Positions 56,648 to 64,000 of a stretch of DNA of 64,000 bases are shown here, in pieces (the first letter of the stretch is position 1; the number at the start of each line of letters is the position of its first letter). The position numbers and the translations under genes are program-made. Source of the stretch: Streptosporangium carneum (GTDB taxonomy: Bacteria > Actinomycetota > Actinomycetes > Streptosporangiales > Streptosporangiaceae). The stretch spans positions 16,284 through 80,283 of the forward strand of contig NZ_BSEV01000036.1 in assembly GCF_027922005.1 (NCBI RefSeq). The letters run 5' to 3'. The notes below the pieces were generated by a model, which worked only from the letters and a program-made list of their open reading frames with translations, was not told where the DNA came from and did not search any database.

Positions 56648-59600
56648 ATGATTCCGTTCAGGGAAGCAGGCTCGGGCGGCTCCGGCGAGTGGGCGAGAAG
56701 GTCCGGCCCCTGGCCGTCTCCGGAGGCCTCCCCCGCGCCCGGGGCTCCGTGGAACGGCGGAGCCGCCTCCGGCGGGAACGACGATCGAGGCGTGGGACCG
56801 TCGGGGCTGCCGCGGCTGCCGGTGATCTCGATGCCCAAGGGAGGCGGCGCGATCCGGGACATCGGGGAGAACTTCGCGGCCAACCCCGCCACCGGCACCG
56901 GCACCCTGTCCCTGCCCGTCCCCCTCAGCCCCGCGCGGCGGGGATTCACCCCGTCGACGACGCTCGCCTACGACTCGGGCTCGGGAGGCGGCGTGTTCGG
57001 GCTCGGCTGGCGTCTCGACGTTCCCGCGATCACCCGCAGGACCGACCGGGGAGTCCCCCGCTACCGCGACGGCGGCGAGCCCGGGGCCGAGGACGTCTTC
57101 CAGGTCCTCGGCGGCGACGACCTCGTCCCGCTCCCGGGCGGGCGGCGGTCGCGGGGCCACGCCGTCCGGCGCTACCGCCCGCGGGTGGACAGCGCCTTCT
57201 CCCGGATCGAACGCTGGACCCGCGACCTGGACGGCGACACCCACTGGCGCGTCGTCACCCGCGACAACGTCACCACCGTGTTCGGCCGCGCACCCGGGAG
57301 CCGGATCTCCGACCCGGACGATCCGGCCCGTGTCTTCACCTGGCTCGCCTGCGAGAGCTTCGACGGCCGGGGCAACGCGATCCGCTACGAGTACAAGGCC
57401 GAGGACTCGGCGGGCGTCGACGTGACGGCCCCGCACGAACGGCGGCGCACGGCCGCCGCCAGGACCGCGCACCGCCATCTCAAGCGGATCAGGTACGGCA
57501 ACCTGACTCCGAGGACGCCCGACGCCCACAATGACCCGGACGACCAGGACGAGGCGGGCTGGCTCTTCGACCTCGTGCTCGACTACGGCGAGCACGACGA
57601 CGGCCCCCGCGAGGTCCGGCCGTGGACCCTCCGGTCCGATCCGTTCTCCTCCTACCGCGCCGGGTTCGAGATCCGGACATACCGGCTCTGCCGCCGGATC
57701 ATGCTGCTGCACAACTTCCCCGACGAGGCAGAGATCGGCTCCGGCTGCCTCGTCCGGTCGCTCGACCTCGGATACGACGTGCAGCACCCGTCCGGCCTCA
57801 CCGTGCTGACCTCGGCGACACGGCGCGGCCACCGGCGCGGCCCGCGGGGCGGGCTCGTCTCGCGCGCCATGCCTCCGGTGGAGTTCTCGTACGCGCCCGC
57901 CGAGTTCGGCGACGAGGTGCGCACGCTGGACCCTGCCGGCGGCCGGAACCTGCCCGCGGGCCTGTTCCCTCCCGCCTACCGATGGGCCGACCTGGACGGC
58001 GAAGGACTGTCCGGGGTGCTCACCGAGCAGTCGGGCGCCCTGTTCTACAAGGCCAACCTCGGCGAGGGGCGGCTCGGCCCGATGCGTCCCGTCGCCCGGC
58101 GTCCGGTGCCGCTGAGCATGGGCGGCGTCCGCCAGGAGCTGCTGGACCTGGACGGCGACGGCCGGCTCGACCTGGTCGCGCTGGACGGCCCCGCGCCCGG
58201 CTTCAGCGAGCGCGCGGACGGATCCTGGACGTCATGGCGGCCGTTTCGCACCAGGCCCGTCCTCGACTGGAGCTCCCCCGGGGTCAGGCTGGCCGACCTC
58301 AGCGGCGACGGCCTCGCCGACGTGATCGTGCTCGGGGACGCGGAGCTCGCCTGGCATCCGTCGCTCGGCGAGGACGGCTTCGGCCCCGCGAGCCGGGCCA
58401 GGCTTCCCGGCGACGGCTTCGGGCCCGCGGGGCCCGCCGGCGACGGATCCGGCCCCGAGGACCTGGACGGCCCCGCCCGCGACCGTCCGCTCCACCTCCT
58501 CGACCCGACGGAGAGCCTCCAGTTCGCCGACATGACCGGCGACGGGCTGGCGTCGCTGGTCCGGATCCGCAGGAGCGAGATCTGCTACTGGCCCAGCCTC
58601 GGCCACGGCAGGTTCGGCCCCGCGGTGGTGATGGACGGAGCGCCGGAGCTGGACTCGCCGGAGGCGTTCGACGCCCGGCGGATCATCCTGGCCGACCTGG
58701 ACGGGTCGGGCTCCAGCGACCTGGTCTACGTGGCCGCGGACGGCGTGCGGATGTACGCCAACCGGTCCGGCAACGGCTGGGCGCCCGCGCGAGAACTGCC
58801 GATCCGCTTCCCCGGCGTCGACGCCGCCGTCCGGGTGAGCGCCGTGGACCTGCTCGGCAGCGGCACCGCGTGCCTGGTCTGGTCCTCTCCGCTGCCGGGC
58901 GACGCCGCGGCCCCGCTGCGTTACGTGGACCTCATGAGCGCGGGCAAGCCGCACCTGCTCACGGGCGTGCGCAACAACCTGGGCACGGAGACGACCATCG
59001 GGTACGCCCCGTCCACCCGCTTCTACCTGGCCGACCGCGAGGCCGGGAGGCCGTGGGCCGGCCGGCTGCCCTTCCCGGTGCACGTGGTCGAGCGCGTCGA
59101 GACCCGCGACCTGGTCGCCCGCAACCTGTTCACCACCCGGTACGCCTACCACGAGGGCCACTACGACGGCGTGGAGCGCGAGTTCGGCGGGTTCGCGCTG
59201 GTGGAGCAGTGGGACTCGCAGGAGATCGGCGCGCTCTCCCCGGCCGTGGGGCAGGCGCGCCCCGCCAACCACGACCCGGCCGCCTTCCTGCCGCCCGTCC
59301 TCACCCGCTCCTGGTTCCACACCGGGACCGACGAGCCCGCGCCGCCGGTCGCCCTGCGGCGTCCCGGCGAGCCTCCCCGGCCCTGGCGGCTCACCCCTGA
59401 CGAGCGCCGCCAGGCGGGCCGCGCGCTGCGCGGCAGGCTGCTCCGCCAGGAGGTGTACGCCCTCGACGGCACCCGCGCTGAAGGCCTGCCGTACGGGGTG
59501 ACCGAGCACGCGTACGCCGTGGAGCTGCGCCGGCCGGGACACGGCTCGCCGCGCACGGAGGGCTACCTGCCCGCCGTTCTCACCACGCACCTGGCCCGCA

Positions 59601-62600
59601 CCCGCGAGGAGCACCACGAGCGGGCCCGCTACCGCATGGCGGGCCGGGAGGTCGCCGATCCGCGCACCCGGGACGACTTCGTCCTGGAGGTCGGCGAGTA
59701 CGGCGACGTGCTGCGGACGGTCTCGGCGGCGTACGGTCGCCGGCATCCCGACCCTGACCCCGCCCTGACCGACGACGACCGCGCCGAGCAGGCCCGCACC
59801 TGTGTCGTGGTCACCGAGCACCGCTACACGCGGGCCGTCGACGCCGAGAGCGCCTACCGGACGCCGCTGCCGTGCGAGACGCGGACCAGCGAGGTCCACG
59901 GGCTGCTCCCCGCCGACGGCGACCGCTTCGAGGCGGCGGAGCTGCGGGCCGCGCTCGGCCGCGTCACCGTCGAGCTGCCCGCCACCGCGTGGAACGGTCC
60001 CGGCCCGAGCGACGATCCGGGCCGTCACGGCAGCGGCCGACCGGCGCGGCGGCTCCTGGAGCGGGAGCGTTCGCTGTTCTGGCGCGACGACCTGACCGGC
60101 CCGCTGCCCTTCGGCGCGCTGGAGCCGCTGGGCCTGCCGTACGAAACCCTGCGCCAGGTCCTCACCCCCGACCTTCTCGCCGCCGAGTACGGCGACCGCG
60201 TGGACGGCGCGCGGCTGGCCTCGGCCGGCTACGTGGAGCAGGACGGCGCGTGGTGGGCCCCGTCGGGGCGGGTGCTGTTCGCCCCGGCCGACGGCGGCCC
60301 GGCGGCGGCGCGCTTCCACCTGCCCCACGGGTTCCGCGACCCGTTCGGCGCGACGACCCTGCTCGACTACGACCGCTACGACCTGCTCGCGGTCGCCACC
60401 CGGGACGCGGTCGGCAACGTGGTCAGCGTCGGCGCACGGGAGGGCGACCGGGTGCTGCCCGGCGGCTACGACTACCGGGTGCTCCAGCCCCGCGTCTCCT
60501 GTGACGCCAACGGCAACCTGGTCGAGGCGGCGTACGACGCGCTCGGCAGGCTCGCCGCGACCGCCGTGCGCGGCAAACCCGGAGGCGGCCCCGACGACCT
60601 GGGCGACAGTCTCGCGGACCTCGTCCCCGACCCTGACGAGACAGACGTCCTCGCCTACTTCGCCGACCCTGACGCGGACGCGAGCCCTTCTCCGCGGCGC
60701 GCGCAGGACTCCCCCGGCGGGCCGGCCGGGCGGCTGCTCGGGCGGGCGACGAACCGGGCCCTCTACGACGCCTCGGCCTACTTCCGCTCCCGCGACGACG
60801 CCTCGCCCCGCCCTCCGGTCTCGGCCGTGCTCAGCCGGACCACGCATGTCGCCGGACAGCCTCCCGGCGAGCCCGTCGCCCTCCAGCAGACGATCGTGTT
60901 CTCCGACGGGACCGGCAGGGAGGTCCAGCACAAGGTCCAGGCCGAGCCTGACGCCGACGGGCGGCCGCGCTGGGTCGGCACGGGATGGACGGTCTACAAC
61001 AACAAGGGCCTGCCGGTGCGGCGCTACGAGCCGTTCTTCAGCGCGACCCACCGCTTCGAGTTCGCCCGCGAGAGCGGGGTCAGCTCGGTGGTGTTCTACG
61101 ACCCGGTCGGCCGCGCGGTGGCGACCCTGCATCCGGACGGCGGCTACGACAAGGTCCTGTTCGACCCGTGGCGGCTGGTCACCTGGGACGTCAACGACAC
61201 CGTGGCGCTGCGGCCCGACGCCGACCCGGACGTGCGGGGCCTCGTCCGCGGTTTCCTCGACGGTCTCCGCGCGGCCGGACGCCCCTGGCGGACCTGGTAC
61301 GAGATGCGCGCCTCGGGCGGGCTCGGCCCGGCCGAGCGGCAGGCGGCCGAGCAGACCCTGCCGCACGCGGGCACTCCGGCCCGCGCGTGGACGGACGCGC
61401 TCGGCCGCACCTTCCTGACCGTCCGGCACAACCGCACCCCCGACGGCGACGAGCGGCACCGGACGAGAGTCCGCCTCGACGTCCAGGGGCGGCCGAGGGA
61501 GGTCCGCGACCCGCTCGGCCGCGCCGTGACCCGGATGGGATACGACCTGACGGGCGGCCTGATCACGAGCGCCGGCGTCGACTCGGGGCCGGGCCTGGTC
61601 CTGCGGGACGTCCTGGGGGCCGCCTGCGCGTCGTGGACCGCGCGCGGGCACGCCTTCCGCACGGAGTACGACCCGCTGCGCCGCCCTGTGCGGTCGTGGG
61701 TGTCGGGGCCGGGCGTCGACGGCGAGCGCGAGCACCAGCGCGTCGAGTACGGCGAGGGCCGCCCCGACGCCGCCGCCCGCAACCTGCGCACCCGGATCCA
61801 CCGCACGCGCGACGGCGCGGGCGTCGTCACGCACGAGCGCTACGACGCGGACGGCAACCTCGTCGAGGCCGTCCGGCAGATCGCCCGCGACTTCCGCGAA
61901 CCGCCCGACTGGTCCGGCCATGTCGACCTCGACCCCGAGCGTTACACCGGGCGCGTCACCTTCGACGCGCTGCGCCGCCCCGTCGAGGTCACCGCCCTCG
62001 ACGGGAGCACGGTCGTCACCGGCTACAACGCCGCGGGGCTGCTCGAACGGCTGGAGGCCCGCCTGCCGGGAGAGTCCGCCGCCGTCCCCGTCGTCGTCGG
62101 CGTCGAGTACAACGCGCGCGGCCAGCGGGTGGCGGTCGAGCACGGCAACGGCGTCCGCACGACCCACGACTACGACGAGTCCACCTTCCGGCTGCGCCGG
62201 ATCCTCACCACCCGGGGCGACACCAGGGTGCAGGACCTCCGGTACGCCTACGACCCGGTGGGCAACGTGACCTCGGTCCGCGACGACGCCCTGCAGACGC
62301 TGTTCTTCCGCAACCGGGTCGTGCCCCCCGGCGGCCGGTTCGTCTACGACGCGCTCTACCGGCTCGTCGAGGCGACGGGACGCGAACACCTGGCGCAGGT
62401 CAGGGGCGGCCAGCCGCGCGCGCTGCCGCCCACGGCGCGCGGCCGCGCGCCGCGGCCGCACGCGCACGACGGGACCGCGATGAGCAGATACACCGAGCGA
62501 TACGCCTACGACCCGGTGGGCAACCTCCTGGAGATCGCGCACAGCGTCGCGGACGCGGCCGCGCCGGGCTGGACCCGCTCCTACCGCTACGACCAGGAGA

Positions 62601-64000
62601 GCCTGCTCGAACCCGGCCGCGCCGGCAACCGGCTCGGGGCGGTGGGCGACGCCCCCGAGGACCGGCTCCACCACGACGAGCACGGCAACGTCACCGCGCT
62701 GCCCGGCCTGCCGTTCCTCGGCTGGGACCCGGAGGACCGGCTGCGGGTCACCTCGTCCGGTCCGCCCGCCGAGGGGCTGCCGAGGGCCACCTGGTCGTCC
62801 TACGACGCGGCCGGCGTCAGGATCAGGAAGACCACCGACCGCCCCGGCCCCGACAGGGAGCGGATCCGCGTCAGCGAGCGCCTCTACATCGGACCGTTCG
62901 AGGTGTACCGGGAGTTCACCCCCGGCGGCGCGGTGAAGGTGGAACGGACTACCCTGCACGTGCTCGACGAGGAGCGCCGGGTGGCCCTCGTCGAGACGCG
63001 CACCCGCGGGGACGACAAGGGGCCCCGACTGCTCGTCCGCCACCAGTTCGCCGACCACCTTGGCTCCCCCGCCGTCGAGCTCGACCAGGACGCGCGCGTC
63101 ATCGGCTTCGAGGAGTTCCACCCGTACGGCAGCACGGCGTACGAGGCGATGAACCGCCGGATCAGGGCCGCGCCCAAGCGGTACCGCTACACCGGGCGGG
63201 AACGCGACCGCGAGAGCGGGCTGCAGCATCACGGCGCCCGCTTCTACGCGCCCTGGCTCGGCCGCTGGATCAGCCCCGACCCGGCGGGCCCCGTGGAGTC
63301 GCTGTCGCCCTACGTCTACGTGGCGGGCAACCCCATGCGCCTGATCGACCCCGGCGGCGCCGCCGGCGCCGAGCCGCGCCAGCTCAACCTCTCCGAGACG
63401 CTGCGGCAGGAGGTCATCGCCACCCGTACCGGGCGGGGCATCAGCGCGGCCCTCCGCCGCGACCTGCAGGCCGTGTGGGAGTGGTGGGGCGGGCGGGGGA
63501 AGGTGGACGCGGGCCACGTCGGACGCGCCCAGTGGGAGTTGCGCGCCGGTGACCGGGGGATGGTGGCCCCCCAGCCGGCCGCGGAGAACCGGGCGCTGGG
63601 CGCTCTGGAGCGGGTCAAGGCCGCGGCCGCCAGGATCGCCAAGCTGTTCACCCGCAGCGCCGAGGGCGTGGACGAGTCCGCGGCCGCGGGGGCGAGGTAC
63701 GGCCGGGCCACCGCCGCGGCCTGGCGCAAGGACCCGGGCTTCCGCGCCTTCCTCAAGACATGGGTGTCGGACGCGGACAAGGCGGTCGCGCCGGCGGCCT
63801 CGGAGGCGGGGGCCGGCGCGGCCGCCTCCGAGGCGGGCGCGCTCGCCGCGGAGGGCGGGCAGGCGGCCGCGCAGCTCGAGCTTCCCTTCGGCGAGGCCGC
63901 GCAGGTCACCGCGAACGCCGAGCAGTCCGTCGCCTCCGCGGCCCCCGCGCTGGAGGCGGGCGCGGTCGCGGCGGGCAGGACCGGGACGCTCGCGAAGGCC
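56648..64000 (+). CDS. Giant TcB-TcC-type toxin protein (SpvB, TcdB-middle and Rhs core), 3' end outside window
   Basis: The frame is open from ATG 56648 (GGAGAG before it) for 2451 codons to the window edge. After a Gly/Pro-rich head, an SpvB-like domain starts near residue 58 (ISMPKGGGAIRDIGENFAANPATGTG). Calcium-type DxDGxG beta-propeller repeats follow at about 446, 498, 545, 624 and 681 (DLDGDGRLDL is one), then a TcdB-middle-like part (residues 730-860). RHS/YD repeats run from about 1275, and the Rhs core ends at DPGG (Asp2234) after ERDRESGLQHHGARFYAPWLGRWISPDP. Beyond lies a variable region with Asp2287-x-x-His2290 and Asn2314, then Ala-rich sequence. Tc toxins form a hollow cocoon that encloses a C-terminal toxin. 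No signal peptide is seen. Confidence 0.88.
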   Translation, partial: MIPFREAGSGGSGEWARRSGPWPSPEASPAPGAPWNGGAASGGNDDRGVGPSGLPRLPVISMPKGGGAIRDIGENFAANPATGTGTLSLPVPLSPARRGFTPSTTLAYDSGSGGGVFGLGWRLDVPAITRRTDRGVPRYRDGGEPGAEDVFQVLGGDDLVPLPGGRRSRGHAVRRYRPRVDSAFSRIERWTRDLDGDTHWRVVTRDNVTTVFGRAPGSRISDPDDPARVFTWLACESFDGRGNAIRYEYKAEDSAGVDVTAPHERRRTAAARTAHRHLKRIRYGNLTPRTPDAHNDPDDQDEAGWLFDLVLDYGEHDDGPREVRPWTLRSDPFSSYRAGFEIRTYRLCRRIMLLHNFPDEAEIGSGCLVRSLDLGYDVQHPSGLTVLTSATRRGHRRGPRGGLVSRAMPPVEFSYAPAEFGDEVRTLDPAGGRNLPAGLFPPAYRWADLDGEGLSGVLTEQSGALFYKANLGEGRLGPMRPVARRPVPLSMGGVRQELLDLDGDGRLDLVALDGPAPGFSERADGSWTSWRPFRTRPVLDWSSPGVRLADLSGDGLADVIVLGDAELAWHPSLGEDGFGPASRARLPGDGFGPAGPAGDGSGPEDLDGPARDRPLHLLDPTESLQFADMTGDGLASLVRIRRSEICYWPSLGHGRFGPAVVMDGAPELDSPEAFDARRIILADLDGSGSSDLVYVAADGVRMYANRSGNGWAPARELPIRFPGVDAAVRVSAVDLLGSGTACLVWSSPLPGDAAAPLRYVDLMSAGKPHLLTGVRNNLGTETTIGYAPSTRFYLADREAGRPWAGRLPFPVHVVERVETRDLVARNLFTTRYAYHEGHYDGVEREFGGFALVEQWDSQEIGALSPAVGQARPANHDPAAFLPPVLTRSWFHTGTDEPAPPVALRRPGEPPRPWRLTPDERRQAGRALRGRLLRQEVYALDGTRAEGLPYGVTEHAYAVELRRPGHGSPRTEGYLPAVLTTHLARTREEHHERARYRMAGREVADPRTRDDFVLEVGEYGDVLRTVSAAYGRRHPDPDPALTDDDRAEQARTCVVVTEHRYTRAVDAESAYRTPLPCETRTSEVHGLLPADGDRFEAAELRAALGRVTVELPATAWNGPGPSDDPGRHGSGRPARRLLERERSLFWRDDLTGPLPFGALEPLGLPYETLRQVLTPDLLAAEYGDRVDGARLASAGYVEQDGAWWAPSGRVLFAPADGGPAAARFHLPHGFRDPFGATTLLDYDRYDLLAVATRDAVGNVVSVGAREGDRVLPGGYDYRVLQPRVSCDANGNLVEAAYDALGRLAATAVRGKPGGGPDDLGDSLADLVPDPDETDVLAYFADPDADASPSPRRAQDSPGGPAGRLLGRATNRALYDASAYFRSRDDASPRPPVSAVLSRTTHVAGQPPGEPVALQQTIVFSDGTGREVQHKVQAEPDADGRPRWVGTGWTVYNNKGLPVRRYEPFFSATHRFEFARESGVSSVVFYDPVGRAVATLHPDGGYDKVLFDPWRLVTWDVNDTVALRPDADPDVRGLVRGFLDGLRAAGRPWRTWYEMRASGGLGPAERQAAEQTLPHAGTPARAWTDALGRTFLTVRHNRTPDGDERHRTRVRLDVQGRPREVRDPLGRAVTRMGYDLTGGLITSAGVDSGPGLVLRDVLGAACASWTARGHAFRTEYDPLRRPVRSWVSGPGVDGEREHQRVEYGEGRPDAAARNLRTRIHRTRDGAGVVTHERYDADGNLVEAVRQIARDFREPPDWSGHVDLDPERYTGRVTFDALRRPVEVTALDGSTVVTGYNAAGLLERLEARLPGESAAVPVVVGVEYNARGQRVAVEHGNGVRTTHDYDESTFRLRRILTTRGDTRVQDLRYAYDPVGNVTSVRDDALQTLFFRNRVVPPGGRFVYDALYRLVEATGREHLAQVRGGQPRALPPTARGRAPRPHAHDGTAMSRYTERYAYDPVGNLLEIAHSVADAAAPGWTRSYRYDQESLLEPGRAGNRLGAVGDAPEDRLHHDEHGNVTALPGLPFLGWDPEDRLRVTSSGPPAEGLPRATWSSYDAAGVRIRKTTDRPGPDRERIRVSERLYIGPFEVYREFTPGGAVKVERTTLHVLDEERRVALVETRTRGDDKGPRLLVRHQFADHLGSPAVELDQDARVIGFEEFHPYGSTAYEAMNRRIRAAPKRYRYTGRERDRESGLQHHGARFYAPWLGRWISPDPAGPVESLSPYVYVAGNPMRLIDPGGAAGAEPRQLNLSETLRQEVIATRTGRGISAALRRDLQAVWEWWGGRGKVDAGHVGRAQWELRAGDRGMVAPQPAAENRALGALERVKAAAARIAKLFTRSAEGVDESAAAGARYGRATAAAWRKDPGFRAFLKTWVSDADKAVAPAASEAGAGAAASEAGALAAEGGQAAAQLELPFGEAAQVTANAEQSVASAAPALEAGAVAAGRTGTLAKA

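Noticed and set aside
58232..63517. A 1761-codon open frame antisense to the giant Rhs gene
   Set aside because: Its translation is low-complexity Val/Gly/Arg-rich sequence with no domain, while the sense strand encodes clear SpvB and Rhs repeats. Long antisense frames are normal in high-GC codon-biased DNA.

Overview
The window is about 72% G+C. Genes are packed into long operons with 1-, 4- or 8-nt stop/start overlaps, GTG starts are common, and families such as MsiK-dependent sugar ABC systems, FCD-type GntR regulators, CaiB-type CoA transferases and SpvB/Rhs giant proteins recur. This points to a filamentous actinomycete, most likely Streptosporangiales (inference; there is no rRNA or phylogenetic marker here). 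No tRNA, rRNA or CRISPR array was seen.

0-6.7 kb (minus strand): an S9 prolyl-oligopeptidase-like peptidase, two class C beta-lactamase-fold serine hydrolases, a class A-fold serine hydrolase and the start of a PucR-type regulator form one operon. An FBP-type zinc-finger protein lies upstream. 6.9-10.5 kb: an arsenic island. arsR, an aquaglyceroporin gene and an unusual arsC-acetyltransferase (ArsN-like) fusion run left; an arsI-type C-As lyase gene, two tiny Cys-rich ORFs and ynfA run right. A frameshifted serine recombinase marks the edge. 10.7-18.4 kb: hemerythrin and ferritin-like proteins, a YihY membrane protein, a group of small secreted proteins (two with crystallin-like character), decayed DNA and a TetR regulator.

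18.6-35.3 kb (minus strand): the region I consider most interesting. A peptide-type ABC importer, a Gfo/Idh oxidoreductase, TldD, TldE/PmbA, two different DUF4438 proteins and an FCD GntR regulator appear to form one long operon. A second operon upstream encodes a D-2-hydroxyacid dehydrogenase, a DapA-family aldolase, an SDR and an aminotransferase. The two operons share a nearly identical 25-bp palindromic operator (24/25 bases), so they look like one regulon.

35.4-40.8 kb: a methyltransferase, a low-molecular-weight tyrosine phosphatase, VOC and YCII proteins, an IS3 remnant, an orphan HsdR-N nuclease-like protein in a lower-GC patch, a small unknown protein and a cupin. 41.3-55.8 kb (plus strand): a 12-gene catabolic operon behind a nested palindrome. 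It encodes an alcohol dehydrogenase, a sugar ABC importer lacking its ATPase, an enolase-superfamily dehydratase, an FCD GntR, an aldehyde dehydrogenase, DUF2804, GlpD, a GlpK-like kinase, a CoA transferase and an acyl-CoA dehydrogenase. 56.6 kb to the end: a giant open gene joining a TcB-like half (SpvB, TcdB-middle) to a TcC-like Rhs half with a variable, possibly toxic, C-terminal region; it runs off the window.
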